Of a stretch of DNA of 64,000 nt, positions 43,394 through 52,876 are shown piece by piece; positions within the stretch are counted from its first letter, which is position 1, and every line of letters starts with the position of its first letter. This stretch comes from an uncultured Dorea sp. Lineage in GTDB: Bacteria; Bacillota; Clostridia; Lachnospirales; Lachnospiraceae. Both the position numbers and the translations under genes were made by a program. The notes beneath the pieces were generated by a model. It made no database searches and was not told where the DNA came from. It saw only the letters and a list, made by a program, of their open reading frames with translations. The stretch spans positions 1-64,000 of the forward strand of contig CAJULU010000011.1 of NCBI GenBank assembly GCA_910587575.1, read 5' to 3'.

Positions 43394-45478
43394 TTACATC
43401 GTAATATTGCCGATTGCCTGTATCTGGATATTGTTGCTGATCTCATTAAAGGACAGCACATATACATCCGGGAAAAACTGCTCGATCAGACGGTAGACAT
43501 GGATTCTGACCACCTGGCTCGTCAGAATGATCGGCGCCTGGCCAAGTTCCTGGAACTTCTTCACTTCCTCGGACATCTGCGTAATCACATTCTGCATCAC
43601 GTCCGGGCTGAGGGCCAGATATACGCCATGGTCTCCATTCGTCAGACTGGTAATGATATTCTTCTCCAGTTCCGCATCAAGCGTCACAACCCTCATACTG
43701 TTGCCCTCGCAGAATCTTCTGGTAATTGTACGCTTCAGCGCAACACGGATGTTCTCCGTAATAGAGTCCAGATCCCTCACAGTCATGGAGGAATCCACGA
43801 TCGTCTCCATAATCGTCTCCATATCCTTGATCGGAATTCCCTCCTTCAGCAGATTCGTCAGAATCTTCTGGAAGTTACCATAAGATATCAGATTCGGGAT
43901 CAGTTCATCCACAAGTTCAGGCGACTGTTTCTTCATGTTATCAATCAGACGTACAACTTCCTGCCGGTTCAGCAGTTCATGGGCATGCTTCTTCACAGTC
44001 TCCGACAGATGTGTCAGCATGACAGACAACGGGTCGATAACCGTATATCCATAGATTTCGGCCATCTCCTTCTTATCCACGGTAATCCATTTACTAGGAA
44101 TACCATATGCAGGCTCGATGGTATCTATTCCATCGATCTCCTTCTCAAGATTCGGCGGCTCCAGGGCAAGATAGTAATCTACCAGAATCTCTCCCTTGGC
44201 TACCTCCTCACCCTTAATTTTAATCACATACTGATTCGTGTTCAGACTGGAGCTGTCACGCAGTCTGATAGACGGGATGACAAGCCCCATCTCCTGTGCA
44301 TACTGACGCCGGAAGATCACGATACGGTCGATCATCCTTCCGCCGCTTGCCTCGTCCACCAGAGGAATCAGACTGTAACCGAACTCCATCTCGATAGGCT
44401 CTACACTGATCAGCGAATATACGCTGTTGATATCTTTGAAGCTTTCCTCGTCCTCCATCATCTGCATAGGATCTGCCTCCGGCACGCCCGGGCCGCCGCC
44501 CATAGCCATGGGGCCCTGATCCGGCGCCGCCGCAAATGACTGCATCCGGCGAAGAAGATAATACCCACCCAGCATCATAACAAGGGCAATGACGGAAAGC
44601 TGAAGTTTCGGCATCCCAGGAACTGCAATCAGAATCGCAAGAACACCGCCCGCAATCATGATAGACCTTGGCTGGGCCGAGAACTGTCTTGTCACATCAA
44701 TGTTCAGACTGTCCTCCGCAACCGCACGGGTTACAATCATACCCGTTGCTGTTGAAATCAGCAGCGCCGGGATCTGTGACACCAGACCGTCGCCAATGGT
44801 TGCAATGGAATACACCTGAAGCACTTCTGAAAATCCCATGCCGCCCTGTACCATACCGATAATACAGCCGCCAAGGAAATTGACTGCCGTGATAATAAGG
44901 GACATGGTGGCATCTCCCTTAACAATCTTGGTGGCACCATCCATGGAACCATAGAAGTCCGCTTCCTTCTGAATTTTATAACGCCTTTCTTTTGCTTCAT
45001 CCTCCGTGATCAGTCCGCTTCCTAAGTCAGCGTCAATCGCCATCTGTTTACCAGGCATAGCGTCCAGTGTAAATCTGGCAGCAACCTCGGCGACACGTTC
45101 TGCACCCTTGGTAATAACCAGGAACTGTACCAGTACGATAATCAGGAAGATAACAACTCCGACAATTACATTTCCCTGGAGAACGAAATCACCCATGGAC
45201 TTGATTACCTGTCCCGCCGTACCCGAATTACTAAGGATACTCCTTGTTGAGGAGATGTTGATACCGATCCGGTATAAGGTTGTGATCAGAAGCAGTGACG
45301 GGAAGATAGAGAATTCCAGCGCCTCTTTGATATTCATACTGATCAGAAGAATAATCAGCGATACCGCAATATTCAAAATAATCATAACGTCCAGCAAAAA
45401 CGGACTCAGCGGTATGATCAGCAGCAGTACAATCATGACTACGATCAATGACACCGCATTATTTAATATGTTTTTCAT
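43394..45478 (-). CDS. flhA: Flagellar type III export protein FlhA
   Basis: The 694-residue membrane export-gate component. Eight hydrophobic segments occupy about the first 320 residues, including the conserved FHIPEP-type region, and the C-terminal cytoplasmic domain (residues about 370-690) docks substrates and chaperones. GSGLITEDEAKERRYKIQKEADFYGSMDGA is a recognisable block. It starts 3 nt after the flhB stop, with a very short spacing from GAGG, suggesting coupling to flhB. Confidence 0.97.
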   Translation of the reverse strand: MKNILNNAVSLIVVMIVLLLIIPLSPFLLDVMIILNIAVSLIILLISMNIKEALEFSIFPSLLLITTLYRIGINISSTRSILSNSGTAGQVIKSMGDFVLQGNVIVGVVIFLIIVLVQFLVITKGAERVAEVAARFTLDAMPGKQMAIDADLGSGLITEDEAKERRYKIQKEADFYGSMDGATKIVKGDATMSLIITAVNFLGGCIIGMVQGGMGFSEVLQVYSIATIGDGLVSQIPALLISTATGMIVTRAVAEDSLNIDVTRQFSAQPRSIMIAGGVLAILIAVPGMPKLQLSVIALVMMLGGYYLLRRMQSFAAAPDQGPMAMGGGPGVPEADPMQMMEDEESFKDINSVYSLISVEPIEMEFGYSLIPLVDEASGGRMIDRIVIFRRQYAQEMGLVIPSIRLRDSSSLNTNQYVIKIKGEEVAKGEILVDYYLALEPPNLEKEIDGIDTIEPAYGIPSKWITVDKKEMAEIYGYTVIDPLSVMLTHLSETVKKHAHELLNRQEVVRLIDNMKKQSPELVDELIPNLISYGNFQKILTNLLKEGIPIKDMETIMETIVDSSMTVRDLDSITENIRVALKRTITRRFCEGNSMRVVTLDAELEKNIITSLTNGDHGVYLALSPDVMQNVITQMSEEVKKFQELGQAPIILTSQVVRIHVYRLIEQFFPDVYVLSFNEISNNIQIQAIGNITM

Positions 45479-45481
45479 CCT

Positions 45482-46543
45482 CTACACCAACTTTTTATTC
45501 ATTCGGAATACCTCAACCAATATCTCCGCAACCACTCCGTAATATTCTGCCGGAATCTGTCCTCCCAGCGGGGTCGAAGCATAGATTCCCCTCGCAAGGG
45601 GCTTATTCTCAATCACCGTGACATTACTGTTCTCCCCGATCTCCACAATCTTAAGCGCAATATAATCCTGGCCTTTCGCAATGACCACAGGAGCATTGTC
45701 ATGGTCTATATCATATCGGAGCGCAACCGCAAAATGCGTAGGGTTACGGATGATCACGTCCGCATCCGGAACCGCCTGCATCATCCTGCTCCTTGCCATA
45801 TTCTGCTGGAGACTCCGGATCTTGCCCTTGACTTTTGGGTCTCCTTCCATCTGTTTGTACTCTTCCTTGACTTCCTCTTTAGACATCTTCAGGTCTTTTT
45901 CATATTTCCATCGCTGATAGAAGTAATCGAATCCGGCAATAGCGGCAAAGATCATACCGATCCGCAGAACCATACTGATAATCTCCTTCAGCACATAAGC
46001 TGCAGCCGAAACCGGATTCACATCCATCATCTGCGCAATCACAACCAGTTCATCCTTCAGGATTCCATACAGCACCACTGCCAGAATTATAATCTTCAGC
46101 AGTGATTTCACCAGTTCCACAAGCTGCCGGACGGAAAACATATTCTTTATCCCCTTCAGAGGATTGAGTTTACTTAGTTTGAATTTCAGCGGCTCTTTGG
46201 TGAAAAGGAACCGTGTCTGTATTCCTGTACCTATCACACCGATCGCCAGGCTTATCACTCCCAGCGGAAATATGCACCATGCGGCTGTCTCCACTGCTTT
46301 CATGCCCACAAGCTGCAGGCTGGAAAGCGACAATTCCTGGATATCCGCCACCGAAGAAACCTGGAACCGCATAAGATCCCGCAGTCTGCGGAATATACCT
46401 GGAAACAGTAACTGTAAACAATAGAAACACCCTACAAGCGAAGCGACCGTGATAACGTCCTTACTGGTAGCAACGTTACCTTTTTTACGCTGGTCCCTTC
46501 GCTTCTTAGGTGTGGCTTTTTCGGTTTTTTCATCTGACGCCAA
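45482..46543 (-). CDS. flhB: Flagellar type III export protein FlhB
   Basis: A 353-residue protein with four membrane helices and a cytoplasmic domain that switches export specificity at the hook-to-filament transition. The autocleavage motif N-P-T-H is present in VIIRNPTHFAVAL. The start is TTG at 46543, because the frame closes upstream; AAGGAAG lies 9 nt before it. Located between fliR and flhA. Confidence 0.96.
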   Translation of the reverse strand: MASDEKTEKATPKKRRDQRKKGNVATSKDVITVASLVGCFYCLQLLFPGIFRRLRDLMRFQVSSVADIQELSLSSLQLVGMKAVETAAWCIFPLGVISLAIGVIGTGIQTRFLFTKEPLKFKLSKLNPLKGIKNMFSVRQLVELVKSLLKIIILAVVLYGILKDELVVIAQMMDVNPVSAAAYVLKEIISMVLRIGMIFAAIAGFDYFYQRWKYEKDLKMSKEEVKEEYKQMEGDPKVKGKIRSLQQNMARSRMMQAVPDADVIIRNPTHFAVALRYDIDHDNAPVVIAKGQDYIALKIVEIGENSNVTVIENKPLARGIYASTPLGGQIPAEYYGVVAEILVEVFRMNKKLV

Positions 46544-46559
46544 AGGTGTTCACTTCCTT

Positions 46560-47327
46560 TTATAAGAATGTCAGTATTCCCTGGACCGTCTTCATCATTG
46601 TCGTCATGATCTTTTCAATGAATTCACCTGCGGGCGCATACAGAAGCGCCAGAAGGCCCAGACCGACAATTAATTTCATCTGAATATTAATCACAAATAT
46701 ACTAATCTGCGGCACTACTTTATTCAGAATCCCCACTCCGATTTCTATCAGGAATTCTGCTGCGATCATGGGGATCGCAAGGCTGATTCCCATGCCTACA
46801 CATTCCAGAAAGATATCAATGATCTTCAGTGCAAGTCCCTGGGTAATCACTATCCCGCCATAGGGAACAATCTCCGCTGATGTCAGCAGGATTTTCATCA
46901 GAGCAAGATGGCCGTCTACTGCAAAGAAAAGCAGGATCAGCCAGGCCTGGTATACACTACCCGTTACGGGCATCTGCGCATTACTCTGCGGATCATACAC
47001 TGTGGCCATGGACAGACCGATCTGATAGTCTATCACATAACCTGCAAAACTAACAATAAAAAAAAACAAGTGCATGACATAGCCAACTACATATCCTGCC
47101 GCAAATTCTTTGATCAGAAGAAACCCGAACTCCACCGTACCCGCAATCTCCACCGCCTCTTCCATGGAGGCCGAATAGATTGTCATGGTCAGAATGAAGA
47201 TAAATCCGGCTTTCACCCTTGCCGGTATGTTATTTCTTCCCAATATCGGATTCATCAAGACAAACCCTGACATCCGCATTAAAATCAGCGAAAACAAGGT
47301 AAGCTGTGCGGTATTATCTATCGACAT
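46560..47327 (-). CDS. fliR: Flagellar export protein FliR
   Basis: A 255-residue membrane export-gate protein with about six hydrophobic segments. The N-terminal MSGFVLMNPILGRNNIPARVKAG region is characteristic. GAGGAG is 7 nt before the ATG. It lies between fliQ and flhB in the conserved export-gate cluster. Confidence 0.95.
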   Translation of the reverse strand: MSIDNTAQLTLFSLILMRMSGFVLMNPILGRNNIPARVKAGFIFILTMTIYSASMEEAVEIAGTVEFGFLLIKEFAAGYVVGYVMHLFFFIVSFAGYVIDYQIGLSMATVYDPQSNAQMPVTGSVYQAWLILLFFAVDGHLALMKILLTSAEIVPYGGIVITQGLALKIIDIFLECVGMGISLAIPMIAAEFLIEIGVGILNKVVPQISIFVINIQMKLIVGLGLLALLYAPAGEFIEKIMTTMMKTVQGILTFL

Positions 47328-47343
47328 GTCATCACTCCTCGCA

Positions 47344-47604
47344 TCAGCCTTGTATCATTCGGAAAATTTTCGTGGTAAACTCCTGCAGCAATTCCAGCAT
47401 AGAACTGCCGGAAAATACAAGTATGATACCTATTACCAGTAATTTCGGCACAAACGTGATCGTCTGTTCATGAATCTGCGTTGCCGCCTGAATGATAGAG
47501 ATCAGAATACCTACCATCATACTGATCACCAGAAGCGGCCCGGCCAGCTGGATAATCAGTATGAATACCTCATACATCAGATCAGCCACTTCTCCATTTG
47601 TCAT
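47344..47604 (-). CDS. fliQ: Flagellar export protein FliQ
   Basis: An 86-residue protein with two membrane helices (GPLLVISMMVGILISIIQAATQ contains the conserved ATQ region). Part of the FliP5Q4R1 gate. It follows fliP by 19 bp. Confidence 0.95.
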   Translation of the reverse strand: MTNGEVADLMYEVFILIIQLAGPLLVISMMVGILISIIQAATQIHEQTITFVPKLLVIGIILVFSGSSMLELLQEFTTKIFRMIQG

Positions 47605-47623
47605 CTATAGGCCCCCTTTCCTG

Positions 47624-48289
47624 TCATCCACTCATTCGGAAACTATTGACAATTGTTGAGAACAGAAGTTCCCATCCGTCTACAGTTACGAAAAGCAACA
47701 GCTTAAACGGCATGGAAATCATCGCTGGCGGCAGCATCATCATACCCATGGACATCAAGGTAGACGATACTACAATATCTATCAGAAGAAATGGAATATA
47801 CAACAGAAATCCTGCGGTAAAACCCCGTTTCAGTTCACTCGTCATAAAAGAGGGGATCACCACCGTCATAGGCAGTTCCACCCGGTTCTCCACATCTTCT
47901 GTCTCCGACATATCCAGGAACAGTTTCAGAGAGTCCTCCTCCGTATTGTTCAGCATAAACGTCTTCAGCGGAACCTGTGCACGTTCAATCGCCTCTTCCT
48001 GCGAAATCTCCTGATTTTTATACGGCGTATAGGCTTCCGTATTAATCTGTTTAATAACAGGATCCATGATAAACAGAGTCAGAAAGATTGCAATCCCAAC
48101 CAGTACCATGTTGGGCGGTGTCTGCTGGACACCCATTGCATTTCTCAAAAATGAGAGGATGATCACCGTTCTTGCAAAGGACGTCACCATGACCAGAAGA
48201 GAGGGCAGAAGTGATATGACAGTCAGTGTCAGCAGAATATCCAGCGTAGGAACCTGATTGCCATTCACATTGATTAATGAATCGTACAC
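47624..48289 (-). CDS. fliP: Flagellar export protein FliP
   Basis: A 221-residue export-gate protein with about four membrane helices. Conserved blocks FARTVIILSFLRNAMGVQQTPPN and MGMMMLPPAMISMPFKLLLFV are present. The start is GTG at 48289, with GGAGG 9 nt upstream, overlapping the fliO stop by 1 nt. It lacks the long cleaved signal peptide of enteric FliP. Confidence 0.96.
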   Translation of the reverse strand: MYDSLINVNGNQVPTLDILLTLTVISLLPSLLVMVTSFARTVIILSFLRNAMGVQQTPPNMVLVGIAIFLTLFIMDPVIKQINTEAYTPYKNQEISQEEAIERAQVPLKTFMLNNTEEDSLKLFLDMSETEDVENRVELPMTVVIPSFMTSELKRGFTAGFLLYIPFLLIDIVVSSTLMSMGMMMLPPAMISMPFKLLLFVTVDGWELLFSTIVNSFRMSG

Positions 48290-48639
48290 TAATTTCTACC
48301 TCCTCTTTTCGTTATGTCACCCAGTTTATCCATCATCGTCTTAAAATCTGGTATCTTTCCTGTTCCTTCCTCTTCGTCTGGCTCTAAAGGAAACAGATCT
48401 TCATCCTGGACTTCTGACAGAAGACTGATCTGGCCTGACGTGACACCAACGAGCAGATACTTTCCACCCACCTGCATGATCGCAACGTGTCTGTCCTGGC
48501 CAAGGGTAATCTGGTCGATCAGACGCATATAACGGGAACTGCCGCTTCTGCCCAGACCTTTACCTATGTATTTGCTGGCCAGATAACTCAGATATATAAT
48601 CACTATTACCGCAACAAAAGTGGCAATCACTCTCCACAT
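48289..48639 (-). CDS. fliO: FliO-like flagellar biosynthesis protein
   Basis: A 116-residue bitopic membrane protein with an N-terminal helix (VIATFVAVIVIIYLSYLASKY) and a small cytoplasmic domain with DQITLGQDRHVAIMQVGGKYLLVGVT typical of FliO. It supports FliP stability. Located between fliY and fliP, as expected. Confidence 0.85.
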   Translation of the reverse strand: MWRVIATFVAVIVIIYLSYLASKYIGKGLGRSGSSRYMRLIDQITLGQDRHVAIMQVGGKYLLVGVTSGQISLLSEVQDEDLFPLEPDEEEGTGKIPDFKTMMDKLGDITKRGGRN

Positions 48640-48659
48640 ATCTTTCCTTCCTTACTCTC

Positions 48660-50096
48660 TTAATGCTGCTCTAACGCAATCAGATTCACTTTCATGATCT
48701 CCGTGATTCTTACTCCGAAGTTGTCTTCTACAACTACGACATCACCCTTCGCAATGCACTGTCCGTTGACATAAAGGTCTACCTGCTCGCCCGCCAGTTT
48801 GTCCAGAACAACCAGAGAGCCTTTTGAGAAGTCAAGAATATCTTTTACAAGCTTCTTGGTTCTTCCAATCTCTACGGACACCTCAAGAGGCACACTCATA
48901 ATGAGTTCCATGTTCTCTTCCTGTTCGCCTTCTAACACAATTCCGGTATCTGCTTTCAGATTCGGCTGCATCGGCGGCTGCACATGAAGCATCTTTGGTT
49001 CCGGCGGTGCTTTCGGGGCAGGCTTCTGCTCCTGCATCTGAGCCTGCATCTGCTGCATCTGCTGCATCATCTGCTGCATCATCTGCATCTGCATCATTGC
49101 CACGTCCGGGCTTACCATGGGCTGTACGGCGCCCTGCATCATCGGCATCATTGCCGGCTGGGCTGCTGCGCCCGCCATTGGCTCAGCTGCCGGTGTCGGC
49201 GCTGCTGGTGCTGGTGCTGGCTGCGGTGCTGGTGTCGGCGCTGCTGGTGCTGGCTGCGGTGCCGCCGGTGCTGGTTCTGGCTGCGCTGCCGATTCCGGTG
49301 CTGCCGGTGCCGGTTCTGGCTCATCACCCATCATTCCTGCAAGCATCCTCTCAATTTCTTCCTGAGACATCTTACCTCCGGAAGACTCCTCTGATGAAGC
49401 AGCAGGTGCTGGTGCAGGTTCCGGTACGGGCTCGGGTTCCGGTGCTGCCGCCGGCTGCGGTGCACTCTCCTGTCCTCCCGGAACATAAGGAACAATATCC
49501 TCCGGCGGAAGGAATCCTTCTACCAGTCCCTTTGCCAGTCTGATTGGCATTACGTTGAAAAATTCACTTTCTAACTTATCTGCAATCTTTAATGTAAAAC
49601 CGATCAATACCTTCGGTTCTTCATCTGTAAAATATTTATCTATAAACTGCTGTTTATTCTCCACCTCAAAAGAAACCGGTGTGGAGATATCTACTACTCT
49701 CCCCAAGAATTCTGACAACGCTGTCGCAGACGCCCCCATCATCTGGTTCATGACCTCGCAGACTGCACTGATATTGATCTCGTCTAATTCGAAATCTTCA
49801 TCAGCAATCTCCATCCCCATGGCCATCTCCACGATTACTTTAATATCATGCCTCTTCAGCAGCATAACGTTCCGGCCTTCCAGGCCGGCAACATAAGTAA
49901 TCTCGACACAGACTGCCGGGTCTACTCTGTCCATCTCAAATTCTTCTCTTTTCACGACGTTGACGATTGGTGTCGTAATATCCACCCTTGCATTCAGCAT
50001 CGTGGAAACAGCTGTCGCCGATGCGCCAAGGCTGATATTAAGTATCTCGCCTATCGCATCAATTTCCAGTTTACTAAAGCAATCTGCTGAATTCAT
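48660..50096 (-). CDS. fliY: Flagellar switch protein FliY (CheC-like phosphatase plus FliN SpoA domain)
   Basis: A 478-residue C-ring protein that replaces FliN in Firmicutes and dephosphorylates CheY-P. The N-terminal CheC-like part has two helices (IGEILNISLGASATAVS and VCEVMNQMMGASATALS), each with an E-x2-N pattern. A long linker (about residues 205-375) is Pro/Ala/Glu-rich, then Met/Gln-rich. The C-terminal SpoA/FliN domain (LMSVPLEVSVEIGRTKKLVKD...) follows. A strong AAGGAG precedes the ATG. It lies downstream of flgC and upstream of fliO. Confidence 0.95.
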   Translation of the reverse strand: MNSADCFSKLEIDAIGEILNISLGASATAVSTMLNARVDITTPIVNVVKREEFEMDRVDPAVCVEITYVAGLEGRNVMLLKRHDIKVIVEMAMGMEIADEDFELDEINISAVCEVMNQMMGASATALSEFLGRVVDISTPVSFEVENKQQFIDKYFTDEEPKVLIGFTLKIADKLESEFFNVMPIRLAKGLVEGFLPPEDIVPYVPGGQESAPQPAAAPEPEPVPEPAPAPAASSEESSGGKMSQEEIERMLAGMMGDEPEPAPAAPESAAQPEPAPAAPQPAPAAPTPAPQPAPAPAAPTPAAEPMAGAAAQPAMMPMMQGAVQPMVSPDVAMMQMQMMQQMMQQMQQMQAQMQEQKPAPKAPPEPKMLHVQPPMQPNLKADTGIVLEGEQEENMELIMSVPLEVSVEIGRTKKLVKDILDFSKGSLVVLDKLAGEQVDLYVNGQCIAKGDVVVVEDNFGVRITEIMKVNLIALEQH

Positions 50097-50135
50097 ATTA
50101 AACCTTCTCTCCTTCCGGGAAAATCACCCCTTTTT

Positions 50136-50576
50136 CTATTTGCCGATATCTAACGCTTTCTGCGCCATCAGCTTCATGGCATTAAAGGCCGTAATATTTG
50201 CCTCATAGGCTCTCGTTGCGGACATTCCGTCTATCGTCTCTTTTACAAGATCTACATTCGGCATCATAACATAGCCTTCCTCATTCGCATCCGGGTGATC
50301 CGGATTGTAAACCGGATACAGGTCTCTCTGGTCTTCCACAATCTCCGTCACTTTCACTCCGCCTTTGGACGCAGTCCGGTTCAGGAGACTATTGAATCTG
50401 GTACGGAAAGAGGTTGCCGGAACTTCCTCAAGGACAACCATCTTCCGGCGGTAGGTTCCTCCGCTGGCAGTCCTGGTTGTCTCGGCATTGGAGATGTTCT
50501 CTGCTGCGATATCAAGCCGCTGCCTCTCAGCCGTCATTCCTGATGCACTTATATCAAATGAACTCAAAAAAGACAT
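50136..50576 (-). CDS. flgC: Flagellar basal-body rod protein FlgC, displaced
   Basis: A 146-residue rod protein. It has the N-terminal FDISASGMTAERQRLDIAAENISNAET signature, the NPDHPDANEEGYVMMPNVD motif, and the C-terminal helix YEANITAFNAMKLMAQKALDIGK. AGGAGG lies 6 nt before the ATG. In most species flgC follows flgB, but here it is between cheY and fliY, and flgB is directly followed by fliE, so the gene has moved. Confidence 0.95.
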   Translation of the reverse strand: MSFLSSFDISASGMTAERQRLDIAAENISNAETTRTASGGTYRRKMVVLEEVPATSFRTRFNSLLNRTASKGGVKVTEIVEDQRDLYPVYNPDHPDANEEGYVMMPNVDLVKETIDGMSATRAYEANITAFNAMKLMAQKALDIGK

Positions 50577-50590
50577 ATTAACCTCCTTAA

Positions 50591-50950
50591 TTAGCCAAGG
50601 ATCTTTTTAACCGTTGATAATACACGCTCCGGCTTAAATGGTTTTACGATGAAGTCCTTTGCTCCGGACTTAATGGAATCCATTACCATCGTCTCCTGTC
50701 CCATTGCGGAACACATTACGACGGTTGCTCCCGGATCCATCGCCTTAATCTCCTTCAGAGTCTCCAGACCATCCTTGTTCGGCATGGTTATATCCATGAA
50801 TACAAGATCCGGCTTCTCTGCAGAATAGGCTTCTACCGCCTTGACTCCGTCCTCCGCTTCAATCAGATCCGTATACCCTGCCTGTGACAGCGTATTCTTT
50901 AACATCATTCTCATAAACGCCGCATCATCCACTAATAAAATCTTTGCCAT
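50591..50950 (-). CDS. cheY: Chemotaxis response regulator CheY
   Basis: A 119-residue single receiver domain. Acidic pocket residues in KILLVDDAAFMR, phosphorylatable Asp in LVFMDITMPNKDG, Thr/Ser in VVMCSA, and Lys in FIVKPFKPERV. CheY-P binds FliM/FliY to change rotation. It is between fliM and flgC. Confidence 0.96.
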   Translation of the reverse strand: MAKILLVDDAAFMRMMLKNTLSQAGYTDLIEAEDGVKAVEAYSAEKPDLVFMDITMPNKDGLETLKEIKAMDPGATVVMCSAMGQETMVMDSIKSGAKDFIVKPFKPERVLSTVKKILG

Positions 50951-51031
50951 TTCTTCTACCTCACTTTTGTTAATGTTCTTGTTATCATTATAATTTATTT
51001 ACTCAGATAATTCCTTGGATTTATCTGGTAG

Positions 51032-52081
51032 TTATAACACTATGTCCCCGCCGGCCTCTTCAAGCATCTTGTTCGGCTCAATCAGACGGTCCTCAATCTT
51101 GACCGCCACATTTTTATTATGTACGCCGAGCTGACCGTTAAACCAGGGCTGACCCTCAATATACAGGGAAATCAGCGAATCCTGCGGCTTATTCAGGTCA
51201 ATCACGTCTCCTACATGGAGATTATAAACATCATCCAGATTCAGCCTCGCTATGCCAAGCTGCGCCATGATATCCATCTTGGATTCTCTGATATTCTCCA
51301 AAATATCTTCCCTGCTGTTACGGCGAAGCGCCGCATCACTTTTCTTCGCCAGGTGTTTTGTCTTGTCAATGATCTCAAATACGTTACTCAGCAGCGTGCC
51401 CGGCATACAGATATTCATACTGCCGTCCACACCGCCCAGTGTGATATGCAGCATAATGATGACAACGGTCTCATCCACACTGATTCCCTGAAACATACTG
51501 GGATTCTCTTCCACCCGTTCAAACTCAACATCCAGATTAATATACCCCGCCCACACATCTTTGGTGATCATGACCAGGTATCTGATAATCTTCGCATACA
51601 AAGCCAGCTCGATATCCGTATAAGTATATGACATATCAACCGTCATATCTGTTCCCGTTCCCCCAAGCATACGGTCAATCATGGATACCATCAGCATCGG
51701 GCTGATATGCATCAGCATCGGCGGATTACTGGAATGGTCAGGCAGTTCTATATTAGCAATCGTGAGTACGTCTGATTCATTCAGCGCATTCCCGAATTCG
51801 TAATACCGCTGCTCTTCAACACCCATAACCTCAACTTCGCTTGCAGCCCGGAAAAGACCATTGATCTGTGAAGCGGCGATCCTGGAATAATTATCGTAGA
51901 TACTGCTGAGCATCTTCAGCTTATCCTTCGTATATTTCTTCGGGCTGAAGAAGTCATACTTCTTGTATTCCTTCTCCTTCACAACTTCTTTCTTTTCCTC
52001 TGCCGGCTCATCCATGCCGCCGGAATTCTGCATGGAATTCAGCAACGCATCTATCTGACTTTGCGATAATACATCTGCCAT
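51032..52081 (-). CDS. fliM: Flagellar motor switch protein FliM
   Basis: A 349-residue C-ring protein. The N-terminal peptide LSQSQIDALLNSM is the CheY-P docking segment, the middle domain is CheC-like, and the C-terminal SpoA domain (residues about 265-335) contacts FliY. The gene follows motB by 23 bp with no fliL between them. Confidence 0.96.
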   Translation of the reverse strand: MADVLSQSQIDALLNSMQNSGGMDEPAEEKKEVVKEKEYKKYDFFSPKKYTKDKLKMLSSIYDNYSRIAASQINGLFRAASEVEVMGVEEQRYYEFGNALNESDVLTIANIELPDHSSNPPMLMHISPMLMVSMIDRMLGGTGTDMTVDMSYTYTDIELALYAKIIRYLVMITKDVWAGYINLDVEFERVEENPSMFQGISVDETVVIIMLHITLGGVDGSMNICMPGTLLSNVFEIIDKTKHLAKKSDAALRRNSREDILENIRESKMDIMAQLGIARLNLDDVYNLHVGDVIDLNKPQDSLISLYIEGQPWFNGQLGVHNKNVAVKIEDRLIEPNKMLEEAGGDIVL

Positions 52082-52104
52082 CCTAAACTCCCACTTTCCT
52101 TACT

Positions 52105-52860
52105 TTACTCGCTTGTTCTGTTCATCATCTGATAATATTCTTCCAGAGAATGCTCTACCGCGTCAGACTTCGTAATCAGAAGTTCAACTCTCCGGTTCTT
52201 CGCCCGGTTCTCAGGCGTGTCAAAAGGCGCAACCGGCCGGAACTGCCCGTATCCCATCGGAACGATTTTGTCCGGAGTCACTTCCGTACGCTGCTGGATG
52301 AACGCTGCAACCCTGGCCGCCCGCTCACAGGAAAGAACCCTGTCGTTCTCCGGATTGTTCGGAATTACCGGATCCGCCTGTGCAGTGTGTCCCAGAACCT
52401 GAATCTCTTTGACCGAATCCTTGACTCCCGAAAGGATCGATGCAAACTGCGCCAGCACATCCATTCCATCCTGCTTGATCACAGAACTGTCCCCGTCAAA
52501 GAATACATTATCCTGAAAAGTAATGAACGTATAACCGTCTCCTTTAAACAATTCGACTTCACTGTCCATATTGGCCTCGTCTACCGCAGCCTTCAGACTC
52601 TCATACAATTCATCGAATGCATCCGCCTCCACGGCTCCGATCATTTCGTCCATCCCATCCGGATTCGTCTCATCCGCAATCTGGGATACATCCACGGCGT
52701 CCGGATTAAAACTCTTAACAATCATAATCCATTTCGACTGATCCAGAGTAGAGATCGAATATAATAACACGAAAAAACATAACAGCAGAGTAACCATGTC
52801 TCCATAGGTATCCATCCAGTTAGCGCCGCCACCGCCGCCACCTTTCTTCCTCTTCTTCAT
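52105..52860 (-). CDS. motB: Flagellar stator protein MotB
   Basis: A 251-residue stator subunit. It has a basic glycine-rich N-terminus, one membrane helix with the ion-binding Asp in MDTYGDMVTLLLCFFVLLYS, and a C-terminal OmpA-like peptidoglycan-binding domain (LGHTAQADP, CERAARVAAFIQ, GYGQFRPVAP, ENRAKNRRVELLI). It follows motA by 16 bp. Confidence 0.96.
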   Translation of the reverse strand: MKKRKKGGGGGGANWMDTYGDMVTLLLCFFVLLYSISTLDQSKWIMIVKSFNPDAVDVSQIADETNPDGMDEMIGAVEADAFDELYESLKAAVDEANMDSEVELFKGDGYTFITFQDNVFFDGDSSVIKQDGMDVLAQFASILSGVKDSVKEIQVLGHTAQADPVIPNNPENDRVLSCERAARVAAFIQQRTEVTPDKIVPMGYGQFRPVAPFDTPENRAKNRRVELLITKSDAVEHSLEEYYQMMNRTSE

Positions 52861-52876
52861 AGCTTACCCCCGTTAG

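Noticed and set aside
43499..44539. Long open frame on the plus strand opposite flhA
   Set aside because: It is antisense to a highly conserved full-length flhA; the predicted protein has no recognisable domain and is rich in His, Arg and Gln as expected from a shadow frame.
48984..49543. Open frames opposite the fliY linker, rich in His/Leu/Cys/Arg or Ala/Ser/Pro
   Set aside because: They are reverse readings of the Pro/Ala/Met/Gln linker and low in complexity.
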